Part shown: piece by piece, positions 10,550 to 19,740 of the stretch
Layout of the letters: the number at the start of each line of letters is the position of its first letter
Numbering within the stretch: the stretch's first letter is position 1
Translations under genes and position numbers: made by a program
Notes under the pieces: model-generated
Told to the model about the DNA's origin: nothing
The model's database searches: none
The model's input: the letters and a program-made list of their open reading frames with translations, nothing else
Source: Cladosporium sp. IMV 00045
Lineage: Eukaryota; Ascomycota; Dothideomycetes; Cladosporiales; Cladosporiaceae
Direction of reading: 5' to 3'
Assembly: GCA_001931905.2 (NCBI GenBank)
Contig: MSJI02000326.1
Span: 6,084 to 27,396 of the forward strand
Length of the DNA: 21,313 nt

Positions 10550-11782
10550 ATGGCAGGTCGATGTACTAGCCGGGTACGGTCACTGGCTGGTATCGGTGTT
10601 GATCGCATGGGTTCCCTAGCAGCTCGAGATGAAGAATCATTCGTTGTGAAGACAGGAGCTGAGAACTCGAACGAGAAGCCGCTCAGAATGGAAAATCTTG
10701 ACACCGACATTCCTCCTAACCATGTCGCGCTCGAAGTCACGACCAAGGCTTTGACAAGCAAAGAAGACAACAGTTATCTGCCGTTTATCGGCCAACTCGG
10801 CCTTCGAAAAGCGGCAGCAGCCCACGTGTCTCGAATGACAGGAGGTGTTCAACAATTTTCTGGCGAAGAGAATTGCGTTATCACAGCTGGCGGGCTCAGT
10901 GGAGTTCTCAATACTCTATTTGCGACTGTTGAGCCAGGAGAAGGTGTTCTCATGACCGATCCGACATACATTGGACTCATCAATCGAGTAAAACTCATTG
11001 GAGCTGTTCCCATCCTTCTACCATTAGAATACCGCCCTGGTGACTCCTGGAAGTTTCCTGGCGACAAACTGGCGGATTTCATCAAGTCGACACGAGAAGA
11101 AGATGGCGTACGTATTTCGGCGTTGTTGTTGAGCTCACCAGCTCTACCATCTGGAGCATATCTGGATAAAAGAGACTGGCAAGCCGTCGCAGACGTCTGC
11201 ATTTCCCATGATCTGCTTCTGTTATACGATGCTGCTTTCGAGCGACTTCTCTTCGACGATCGGCCACTCATCCATCCTGCTTCATTTCCAGGAATGGAAG
11301 AAAGGACTATAACTATCGGAAGCGCGTCGAAAGAGCTACGTCTGATCGGATGGCGCGTCGGCTGGGTAGTCGGTCCGAAATGGGTGATTCCCAATATCCA
11401 GCTAGTGGGTATGGCAAATGTTGTTGTCCCTGTTGGCATCGCCCAGAAAGCAGCTCAAGCAGCTCTGGAAGACTCCGGCCAAGATTGCCTCGACTTCACT
11501 AAGGAGCTCCAAGCCAGGCGAGATCTTTTGATGCAGGAGCTGAAAGGACTTCCCGTGGGAGTCCCAGCTGGAGGCTGGTCTTTTATCCTTCAGGTCAAAG
11601 ACGGGAAGGAAGCAACAGATGCGTTGGTGAAAGAAGGGATCTACACCACGCCAATGGATGGTTGGGGAGAGGTTTACGGCAAGTCTTACATCAGGTTCGT
11701 TTTCTCTAATGAACCGTGCCATCGACTGGAGGGTATTGGTATGAAAGTGAGAGCCGCGCTCAAATACTCTGATGCTGTATAA
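10550..11782 (+). CDS. PLP-dependent aminotransferase, class I/II (fold type I)
   Basis: A single uninterrupted frame of 410 aa. The PLP lysine is K261 in GSASKELRLIGWRVGW. R269 follows it as usual, D227 (YDAAFERL) is the residue expected to contact the pyridine nitrogen, and R382 (YIRFVFSN) matches the substrate-carboxylate arginine. NSYLPFIGQLGLRKAAAAH (74-92) and ITAGGLSGVLNTL (111-123) are the expected N-terminal core motifs. Where classical members have NP.NP[TS]G this protein has SPALPSG (196-202), so the Asn that contacts PLP is Leu199. The Tyr usually three residues after the key Asp is Phe230. It therefore belongs to a non-classical subgroup. The substrate cannot be read from sequence; aspartate, aromatic amino acids or methionine are all possible. 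It is intronless while most neighbours carry introns. An alternative start at M20 is possible. Confidence 0.92.
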   Translation: MAGRCTSRVRSLAGIGVDRMGSLAARDEESFVVKTGAENSNEKPLRMENLDTDIPPNHVALEVTTKALTSKEDNSYLPFIGQLGLRKAAAAHVSRMTGGVQQFSGEENCVITAGGLSGVLNTLFATVEPGEGVLMTDPTYIGLINRVKLIGAVPILLPLEYRPGDSWKFPGDKLADFIKSTREEDGVRISALLLSSPALPSGAYLDKRDWQAVADVCISHDLLLLYDAAFERLLFDDRPLIHPASFPGMEERTITIGSASKELRLIGWRVGWVVGPKWVIPNIQLVGMANVVVPVGIAQKAAQAALEDSGQDCLDFTKELQARRDLLMQELKGLPVGVPAGGWSFILQVKDGKEATDALVKEGIYTTPMDGWGEVYGKSYIRFVFSNEPCHRLEGIGMKVRAALKYSDAV

Positions 11783-12031
11783 GTAGTGGCATAAACTGAG
11801 ACATCGCGCCTCTTTTGGGACCAAGGTACAACTATACGTTGCTATGTGCTGTAGATGAATTAAAATTCTCATGTGACGCACATGAGCAAAACGTTTGTCT
11901 TGATCGACTGATCGGTACGGCGGCCTATCTCTCGTGGTTGCGTTGATTTGACTAACGTCTTCGTAGCTTTCAACGGCCCTTGACTACCTCGCACATCCTC
12001 TTTTATCTTCTCATATGTGTAATAACAAAGG
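11783..12031. other. Convergent intergenic spacer
   Basis: These 249 bases separate the stop codons of the convergent aminotransferase and glycosyltransferase genes and should contain both 3' UTRs. I see no gene, strong terminator-like hairpin or repeat. Confidence 0.5.
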
Positions 12032-13428
12032 TTAAAAAGGCCAACTTCCGTTTTCACAAGGCGCCATACCCTGCTGAAACATCCTTACACGATCCTCTAT
12101 CCATCCTGATGTGACCCCTTGAGCAGCTTTCCCAAGTCTCGGGTCGATGTTCGTCCGGCATGTTCGATCCTGATCAAAAGAGTACTGCTTGCACTCCGGT
12201 TGTGCAACGCACCGCGCTCTGCACTCGTCCACGGAAGCAATTGTTCCAACCTCCTGGTCGCTCAAGTTATCCCAGTCTGTGCGTGGTGTCATCATTTGAG
12301 GCATAATAAGGGTAGCGAAGACGTCCTTATGTCGAAATGTCTCGGTATCCTATGAGTCATGCCTTAGCTTATGCACACGTTGGGATTCGGTGGCCGTTCT
12401 CTTACTGCATTATGTACAGCTGACCAATTCTTCTCAAAATTCCACATCTCCTCGACCATGGCGGCAGACATGTGATGGTAAGATATGGGAGTACCACACC
12501 ATAAGCGCGACTTCTTGTCGTTAGCACGAGCATCCGCTCGCGTGTACTGTACAAGGCCTGGATAATCAACTTGAAAGGCTGGCCACGCATTGGTAAAGGG
12601 CACGCCCGAATCGGTGAAGGCCTTCCCGAGCACACAATCGCCAGCCCAGTGTCCGGCAGTAAACTCTTCGATCTCAGCTTTGTGTGCCGTGTAATAATCG
12701 ACCACTGTTCGTAGAGCTGGCTGCGAGACAACGAATCCTGAACCACCATGTGCGAACAAATCATCACCAATAAGCATCTGCTTTCCAGCATAGACGGGTT
12801 TTGTTGAGTCCAATGTGGCGAGGTATTGCTGTAGCATAGACCCGAGTCAGAACGAGTCGGCTTCCATAAAGACGTACCACTTCATGCTCGGTCTCTCGTG
12901 TAGTGTCCTGTTCACCATAGGTAGGAACTTCCACTTATCAAGCTTCCAGCCTGGGTTCTCCGCTTTTCCAGTCTTGATTGCAAATTTGTCGGGTGAGCCT
13001 GCGAGCTCTGATGAATCCAGAGACAATCTCCCGTCTTTGCGCAGGCGTCGATAAAGCTCAAAATCTGGATGGGTCTCCCTGATCCCGGGGCTCACGTCTG
13101 CCAGGGCGTCTATGATGTGTTCGCCATGAAACTGTTCTTCGAAATCAGAAAAGATGAGGTAATTTGGGGAACATCGTAAGCTGGTCGAAAGGTGGACAGT
13201 TAGTCTGTTTACCAACTCGGTCGAACCGGTCCGGATGACAATCAGCGTCTCATCAGCCCCCAGCAGGTGACTACACGACAGCTGTGCGGGTGACGGAGAC
13301 CGGTCAGAGTTGAGTGGAAACCGGCTTGTGGTGACGCTTTCGATTCCAGTGATGTTCCAAAACAAAAAAAGTGCGGTAAAAGCAAAGGCAAGCGCAATTC
13401 GTGCACGAGTCTGCCTCATGCTCAACAT
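12032..13428 (-). CDS. GT31-like Golgi glycosyltransferase with PAN-like C-terminus, interrupted by an in-frame TGA
   Basis: Two exons, 13428-12406 and 12349-12032, flank a 56-base intron (GTAAGA donor, CATAG acceptor). They form a 446-codon frame with one internal stop. Residues 11-27 are a type II signal anchor after an Arg-containing start. Then come family segments IRTGSTELVNRL (65-76), IFSDFEEQF (92-100), the EAD acidic motif at 189-191 (KWYVFMEADSF, equivalent to the metal-binding acidic motif of C1GalT1-type enzymes), FAHGGSGFVVS (225-235) and GDCVLGKAF (263-271). Residues about 375-430 carry four Cys (384, 388, 394, 405) in a PAN/apple-like pattern. Codon 194 is TGA (12847-12849), exactly where an ordinary residue would sit. 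Both sides stay in frame and conserved, and no GT..AG intron removes it without deleting EAD or shifting frame. It could be a recent pseudogene, a readthrough gene or a sequencing error. In the family, such enzymes extend protein- or wall-linked glycans in the Golgi. Confidence 0.8.
12847..12849 (-). other. In-frame TGA inside the glycosyltransferase frame
   Basis: The minus strand reads TTC TGA CTC GGG TCT ATG in the glycosyltransferase frame, right after the EADSF motif. The base after the stop is C, the leakiest context for UGA. An ATG follows four codons later (12837) and would only give a product without the acidic motif. Confidence 0.8.
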
Positions 13429-13821
13429 AGCCTGAAGTCAAGGGAGGTCGGTGGCTGTGTTGCAGAGGATAAGGACGGACTCTTGTCGGTCCAGAAGAAG
13501 CCACACCTACCTACCAACGGAAATAAGTGAGAGATGGAGCAGGCCGGGCCATCTTTGTAGTTGGCAAACCAGCCCGGTCTGATCTACGAACGCAAAGCGC
13601 AGCAGACCTGGTCATCCCATTTGTGGACTCGCTTGATCGCCCAATATAGACGAGGAATGAGGCCAGTCTGTTTCGTCTAGTTCTCTGCCCGCCACCCGCG
13701 CCTGCGCATGCGGACCGCCACGCGACGCAGTGTCAGTTTTGATCTTTGCCAACGTGATAAGCGCTCAGCGTTGTACAGAGCGCGGAACCTGGAGTGCCGC
13801 AATTCGCCTGACGTTACAGTA
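13429..13821. other. 5' flank of the glycosyltransferase gene, no gene recognised
   Basis: This is the upstream region of the minus-strand glycosyltransferase gene, up to the left end of the MITE-like element at 13822. Open frames are short and without motifs. No TATA element stands out. Confidence 0.5.
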
Positions 13822-14238
13822 CAATCATCTGCAAAATGGCTGGCAAGCGGGGTGGAGAATAGAAGCGATAAGATTTCGAGATTTCGGAAGTAACTCGAAA
13901 TGATCTTGAGATTCCCACTCCCCCTAGGTACGTATCACTATGATTCTTATACGATTCGATAGCTAGAGACCTAGAGAATACGATAGAGGTAAAATTTAAC
14001 AAATATTAGGAGCTTTTTCTTAGTAGAGTCACGTGATATCACGTGATATTAAAGAATATACTTCTTATCTATATAAAATTAGATTTATTTAATAGCAGTA
14101 CTTATATACTATTTACTCTACAAGTATTAGAGCGATATAGAAAGAAAGAGAGAAAGAATTCGAGAAACTATATAAACTCCTCGAAAATTCGTCTCGCTTC
14201 CGCCTCACCCAATTTGCCAGCCTTTTTGCAGATGGTTA
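13822..14238. mobile_element. MITE-like element with long imperfect inverted repeats and TA flanks
   Basis: The left end (CAATCATCTGCAAAATGGCT, from 13822) matches the complement of the right end (TAACCATCTGCAAAAAGGCT, inward from 14238). The similarity runs on through GGCAA, GGGTG, AAGCG and a TTCGAG block for about 60 bases with scattered mismatches. Both ends are flanked by TA (13820-13821 and 14239-14240), as expected for a TA target duplication of Tc1/mariner-type elements. The 417-bp body is AT-rich and non-coding. A CACGTG double palindrome sits near its centre. The mismatches suggest an old copy. The superfamily is inferred from the TA only. Confidence 0.6.
14029..14046. repeat. 18-bp perfect palindrome with two CACGTG boxes
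   Basis: TCACGTGATATCACGTGA is its own reverse complement and contains two CACGTG E-box cores ten bases apart (start to start). It lies inside the MITE-like element. CACGTG is the classical bHLH/Cbf1-type binding core, but no function is shown. Confidence 0.75.
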
Positions 14239-14848
14239 TAGCGCTTGCAAAATGATTGTCCATCTGGTCCAAGCGTCGAATTCACAAGATGTTCGATTCT
14301 CTGGAGATATCACAACTATTCCTTACCTCCCTCCCACCAGGCGCCTATAGTGCCAATGAGCTTCTTCAACGTTCTCGGTTCCTCGCTCGCCACACTGATA
14401 GTCAGACCTCGACCCATGTAACTACTTGTGTGAAGGCCATACCATCGCTCTCTGCTCTGCGCGTAGATGGCATGGTCTCTACACGGCCTCATGTCCGAAA
14501 ACGCAACATCACAACCCACGTATTTTCATGGCCGCGCTACGATCAATCAATTCCGTTCGAAATCAATATCCATGTCCCATCCTGTGACACGATGCAATCT
14601 CTCTCGGGCTCGCTTATATCGCGTAGCCTGTTGTGCCGCATTCTTGCATCCAACCGCCCCCTCTCGCCCAAGGGCATTTCAACAAGCGACGTAGAATGCT
14701 GAGCATGCGCTTAGGCACCGATAGCCTCGCGGGATGGGCAATAGAATCTTGGTTTTCAACGATGGGTACGTACAGACCCTCGTTGCTTCGTTCTACTGCT
14801 GCGTATTCTTATTCCACGCCAGGGAAATCGATGACCGCTTGGGTAGAG
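14239..14848. other. Upstream region of the Ser/Thr-rich membrane protein gene
   Basis: About 600 bases lie between the MITE-like element and the chosen ATG at 14849. The same frame is open upstream to 14633, with earlier ATGs, but those would bury the signal peptide inside the protein. A separate open frame at 14256-14702 has no recognised motif. Confidence 0.45.
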
Positions 14849-15785
14849 ATGACATTCACCATGCCATGGCTCGTGTCCTTCAGTTTCGTGGTACACCTCG
14901 TTCTGTGCCAGGCTCAGTCGACTACCACCACGACCTCAGCACTTTCGGATACTTCAGATCGCAACATCTCGGAAAATGGGATGTTTACGTCTCCGCCGGG
15001 TGGAGCCATGTTCGATCAAGGCAATTCCATCGTAATCCAATGGGAATCATCGTACACGAACATCAACCTATACTGCATCTGGCGTGGGAACAGATCTGTT
15101 GAGTTGGCTGATCGGCAATGTCTGATTGCAAGTATGTGCAACTTTTCCTGGTGCTGGTCTGTGTGCGTACTGACAGAGTTGCACAGTGGGAATTCCAAAT
15201 GACTCGAAAGACTGGGTTGTCAATTGTGCTTTACGACCGAATTGCAACACCGATATCTGCAGTGATTCTGCAACGACACCATTTGCGCTCAGAGCAGTGG
15301 ATACCCATGGCGGTCTTGATGATCGCAGACTCGGAGGGTTTTTCAGCGAAGAGTTCTATATCCGCCCCTTGCCCAGCCCGAGCTCGACATCGATATCAGC
15401 CAGCTCAACAACAACATCGTCATCCACCAGCTCAAGTACCGCAGCGACTTCATTGGATGAGGCGAGCACAGATACATCGACTTTACCCACGACATCACCG
15501 ACTGCAGCGGCTGTTGCGTCGGACACATCGAGTAATAGCACTGCTATTGGTGTAGGTGTCGGGGTGGGAACAGCTGTCGCACTGCTGCTTAGCGCAGCAG
15601 CTTTCTTTCTGTGGCGCCAAAATCGGCGTAGGCGAGAGAAGAAGACTGCCTGGCATCCGCAACAATACCCAGAAAGCAATACCGCATACCAGCAAAAGCC
15701 TGAACACTATCAAGTAGCAGCAGTAGCTCCGGTGGAAGCGCCCACAAGAGAGCCACAGGAGCTTCCGACCCGAGAACTCTATTGA
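14849..15785 (+). CDS. Secreted Ser/Thr-rich single-pass membrane protein with Kre9/Knh1-like N-terminal region
   Basis: Two exons, 14849-15131 and 15187-15785, flank a 55-base intron (GTATGT donor, ACTGAC branch site, CACAG acceptor) and encode 293 aa. Residues 1-23 are a signal peptide ending near LCQAQS; the in-frame ATG at 14831 would also work. Residues 45-80 (MFTSPPGGAMFDQGNS, then IVIQWESS) resemble the Ig-like Kre9/Knh1 N-terminal region of wall glycoproteins. A Cys-containing region follows (C76, C91, C108, C114, C119). Residues about 157-213 are a Ser/Thr-rich stalk. A helix rich in GVGVGVGTAVALLLSAAAFF (215-237) ends at WRQNRRRREKK, the stop-transfer charge cluster. The tail, 239-293, is Pro/Gln-rich and cytosolic. 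The layout is like wall-stress sensors (Mid2/WSC-like), but no WSC domain is present, so a sensing role is only inferred. The gene is head-to-head with the glycosyltransferase gene. Confidence 0.85.
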
Positions 15786-17653
15786 GTACATACGAGATGT
15801 GAATTAGGTGCCTTGAGCCTGCAGTTTCAGATTGCTGAAGTTCAACCAAAGCCGGGACCCAGGACTTGGAGTCCGGGAGTCGCAAGCAAGAGTCAAGCAT
15901 CGAGAGTCGAGGATTGGCAATGAGGCATTTTGGAACCACGGCAGAAGGAATGAGGTTTTTGGAATGTGACTGCAAGTACTGTCTTTCTTTACACAGCCAA
16001 GTCGAACTGTATCGAGGCCAGCCAGGCTTCGCGAGGTTTCAGCCCTTTTTAGCATCACATGAAGTACATGTTGAAGATCATGTAATTTTAAATGACAAAT
16101 GACACTCAAGATTTTGTAGAGAACGCCCACTTAACACTGACCTTTGGTCGTATGTGGGAGGAACAAGATATCACAATGTGGTGAAGCCTTTTCATGAAGT
16201 TGATCAAGATGCGATTCGAATCTGGCTGGATGGATTTTAAGAACGGTTCTGCTACAGCCGCCCAGAATCAAGTCGGGATCTAGTGTTGCAGACTTTGATA
16301 TACAATATACGTCGAATGTAAAGAACATTATCTTAGGATGATGGATCGTCATGATTACAGCCCAGCAACCAAAATCCAGACTAGGAGATAGTGGTAGGGA
16401 GTCTTGTGCCGTTCTGATCTTGCACGCCTACCGTCTCTACGCCGCTACCCGGAACACCTCGGAAGTCGGATCGAGATACGCCATCGGAACCGTTTCTTTT
16501 ACTCCTAGAGCCCTACGAGGCGGCCACCTCGCATCACACTGTGCTCTCTCCGATTTGGGACAATGCTACCTCATACGCTGCTGAAGGGATGTTCTCTCAT
16601 TAACGCCCTATTCCAAATCCATTTGCTTCAGGGCTTGTGTTTGGTTCAATCCACCAGGCCTTCCGTGGAGTCTAAAGCGCTACAAAGTGGTCTGAATTTG
16701 TCTTGTTGACTAACACCTCGCTCGATGGCCGATATTGTCTCTTGTGAATGACCCGAGCAATAGCAAAATAACTACTTCGATCATTCAAGATGACCCACAA
16801 GCGACATGCAGTAATTTCGTGACAAAAATACTCTCCATCATGGAAAGTGAAAGCCATTGGTTTCTAGACAGGGAAGCGAAGTGATCATCGTGTACCACCT
16901 GCGTCCTGTTACATCTTACATCCTTTGAAGGATGCCGCCTCCAGGTTTCTTTGATACCGGGCAGCGGGGATTCGCCCAGAGCTGGATCTGTACAGATGCA
17001 ACATTTTGCAAAGCTTGTCACCACACTCCATGAATCGTGCCGAACCTTAGATGGTGTTCCTGGGCCGCCGCGGACGCTATTTGAACGTCTAGATTCAGGG
17101 CTTGACGGGCATTGAGGTAATCATCAATTCATCACCCACTCACTGCGTGCCTGGCGATACTTCCTGGCGTGTCGAACCGTTTACCAATTTCCAAATCTGC
17201 CCGACTTTCGCCACGGCAAAACACCTTCATCTCCATTGCCACGCCTCGCCTTCTCGCGGAACACAGTATTGGTACATGCACGGATCCAACATCATCGAAT
17301 CATGCGCATGAGATCGAATTACTACGCTAAGGGCGCGGCTCAGGCTTCTCGCGACATCTCCTAGACCATCGCGGCTCCTTCAGCCTTGGATCGTACATAC
17401 TTCGATCTGTCGTCACCGGAAGTATCTGCGCGGAGCATCAAGACCTTATTCCAACGTTCTCGCAAAGGCAGGAATGCAGGCGATGGACGTGCCATGGTCG
17501 CCATGATCGGCTTGCTATCCTATAAAGCTATCGAACCATCCGTCTAATTCACCAGTATCATTCAAACAACCAAAAAACTCCTGACTCGCCGTCATCTACA
17601 TTACACATAAACCCTCCATCAAATACCACTCGTACAAAGCACCAAACACCACA
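15786..17653. other. Intergenic region without a recognised gene
   Basis: The 1.9-kb stretch between two tandem surface-protein genes contains only short open frames with no family motif and no paired splice sites supporting an exon. Near 15870-15912 there is a loose GAGTC-rich patch. The last 130 bases hold the promoter and leader of the 17654 gene. Confidence 0.5.
17521..17526 (+). promoter_or_regulatory. TATA box of the GPI-type protein gene
   Basis: TATAAA lies about 130 bases upstream of the ATG at 17654. It is followed by a long C/A-rich, G-poor leader (about 17555-17653) ending in CACAATG, which is typical of strongly expressed fungal genes. Confidence 0.5.
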
Positions 17654-18106
17654 ATGCAGCTCACCAACCTCCTCATCCTTGGCTTCGCCGCCTTCGTAGC
17701 CGCCGACTGCGACGAGAATGACGACAACTCCAACGACTGCAGCACTTCCTCCTCGATGATGGCCAGCAGCACCAGCACCACCGACTCCAGCACCATGTCG
17801 ACCAGCACTTCGATGCAAAGCGCCATGACCTCCGACGTCAACCTTCAGAGCGGATACGTCTACACGACCAACTCCAACAACATGACCATTGCAACCTACA
17901 CCGGCACCGACCCGAATGCGCCGTCGACTACTTCGATTGGTACTTTCCCTACCGGTAACCCTGCCGGAAGCATGGGCGGCAACGACGACGAGGACAGCGA
18001 CGACAACAACAACAACAACAACACCACCTCTGACAGCTTCGCCATGGCGACTGCGGTTCCGTATATGGGCGCTGCTGCAATGGCTGGTGCTGCCTTGTTC
18101 ATCTAG
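17654..18106 (+). CDS. Putative GPI-anchored Ser/Thr/Asn-rich cell-surface protein
   Basis: This is a single exon of 150 aa. Residues 1-17 are a signal peptide (cut near FVAA|DCDE). Residues 30-60 are almost entirely Ser, Thr, Met and Ala, a likely O-mannosylated stretch. Residues 61-105 are polar with NMT and similar N-glycosylation sites. Residues 110-127 are an Asp/Asn tract with six consecutive Asn. A small-residue site near 126-128 is followed by a hydrophobic C-terminus (YMGAAAMAGAALFI), as expected for GPI-anchor addition. There are only two cysteines, C19 and C29. I recognise no domain. A structural or adhesive wall or plasma-membrane role is inferred from composition. The good start context, TATA box and C/A-rich leader support a real, expressed gene. 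Confidence 0.8.
   Translation: MQLTNLLILGFAAFVAADCDENDDNSNDCSTSSSMMASSTSTTDSSTMSTSTSMQSAMTSDVNLQSGYVYTTNSNNMTIATYTGTDPNAPSTTSIGTFPTGNPAGSMGGNDDEDSDDNNNNNNTTSDSFAMATAVPYMGAAAMAGAALFI
18005..18022 (+). repeat. (AAC)6 microsatellite coding for poly-Asn
   Basis: Six perfect AAC units encode six consecutive Asn residues in the GPI-type protein, right after an Asp-rich GAC/GAN stretch. Such a tract can change length by slippage without breaking the frame. Confidence 0.9.
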
Positions 18107-19740
18107 ATGAATCTCAGTTTCTGTCGCAGAGCCAGCGTGATGGAAACAAGGCACAGAGGACGGAGGGCCTGAGAGGAGATGATTGCGCGCAAAGAGACGT
18201 TGACGAAGTACGATGCGACAGCGGTTGGCTGCTGGTCGTGATGCACACGCATAGATCTGTATGATCAGGTGGGATTGAAAGAGGGTTACTGAATGCTCAG
18301 GCAGTTCAACTAGTATCATTATTGAAATGCGAACATCTCGTACTACCGAAGAAGCATCGTTCGACTTTGGTGGGCTGTTTTTTCATGCCTTTAGGAATCA
18401 GACAGAGTGACTGTGCTATCAATAGATCTTTGCAAGTAGGCGATGAGGAATGAAAAAGCCCGGTGTGTGGGATCACTTGTTAGTTCTTGTGGAGGAAGTG
18501 ATCTCTGGAAGCGATTAGAAACTGTGTGAGGACAATTTGTTGAGCCCTAGTCTTGCGACTATACGATTTTCGTGTGCTTATCCTGCTTGCCTATAGAGGG
18601 TGCCGAGCATCGATTTCGTTGATTTGACTATTTGCCTTTGGGGCAGTAAACCGAGGATGTAGTGCTTTTTTGATTATCTGCGGTAAATGAGACGATCAGG
18701 TTATCAGTGCTGCAGCAAAGATTATGCGTAATCATGCGTCGCATACTGTTACGAGTCAGAGATGACTCCGCGGCTGTGGCTGTTCAGCACGTCTCACCGA
18801 CAACGTGGCAAGGGACTCCAACATCCCACACCTGTTCGCATATCAGGAGATCACAACGACGACAACAGTCATCTCAAACGACGACCCACGAGAAAAAGTC
18901 GAGAGCTTTCTCGTGTCCAGCTTTGTCAGAATTAGCAAGCCTTGGTGGACTGATCGATTGACGTAAGAGAATTGTCTCACGCCTTCACCGCTTTGCGCGT
19001 TTGTGTGGAGGACAGCACTATCTGTGATCGGTATAGATGTACTTGATAGCGAACTGCCCTGATCCCAGCAACTGATGCCTAAGGCGGCTACTGCGGTTGG
19101 TGGGTTGGTTGTGGATAATGATAATTGGAGATCTCGGGATTATTGAGCCCGAACACTAGACAGAAATGATGTTGTCGAGGTTAGTTCGTGTCGCGAAGCA
19201 GCGCGCCATGAGGCTGATGAACGGAAAAAATGTGTTCTCGCTCGTCTCTGGTCACCGACGTGGTCGTTGAATGATCGTGACAGCGTTTTCGTGGAGTTGA
19301 GCGGTGCGAGTTCGTTTCGATTTCATCGTGGTTGACTGTCAAATGTTTGGATGTCATGTCTTGCCACAAGAGGGTAGCAGTCTGTCCCTCGCGAGATGTG
19401 GTGGTGTCAAATGGATACGAGGGCTAAACAGTCAGCCATCCCACACCATCTGGGATGGACAGGCGCCAGAGTTTCTCTTCACGGGAGATGTGGATGAATC
19501 CACGCTGTCTCACAGATCCAGGCGAGACCCAGGTAAGCAATTCAGCGCTTCACGCAAGTTTTTTGCCTCAGCGATCTCGGAGAACGTTGTGAATCTGTCC
19601 AACGAGCTCAGGGCTTTGCTTGTTGTCGGTGTAAGTGAGCCCGTGTTTTTGTGTAGCCACAAAAACATGACATGTGCCAGCGAATTATGACAAGGGGGAT
19701 CATCCGATCTGCCCTAGTTGACGGTCGGCCATACCTACAA
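18107..19740. other. Intergenic region without a recognised gene
   Basis: The stretch runs from the GPI-type gene to the RIP-mutated tract. Open frames of 84 codons (18707) and 128 codons (19304) exist, but they show no family motif, signal peptide or splice support. Composition is ordinary until about 19735, where it becomes AT-rich. Confidence 0.5.

Noticed and set aside
4933..11782. Tyrosinase, receptor and aminotransferase as a secondary-metabolite gene cluster
   Set aside because: There is no backbone synthase, precursor-peptide gene with repeated cores, transporter or pathway regulator in the window, and the genes are on different strands with large gaps.
12791..12889. GTACGT..CTACAG as an intron that would remove the in-frame TGA of the glycosyltransferase
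   Set aside because: Donor phase 2 and acceptor phase 0 do not match, so splicing would shift the frame. It would also delete the EAD acidic motif.
17558..18319. 253-codon open frame on the minus strand, rich in Val, Gly and His
   Set aside because: It is antisense to the GPI-type gene. Its poly-Val run is just the AAC/GAC tract read backwards, and it has no motif of its own.
19304..19690. 128-codon plus-strand open frame next to the RIP tract
   Set aside because: It shows no family motif, signal peptide or clear composition signal, and no splice partners are seen. Not enough to call a gene.
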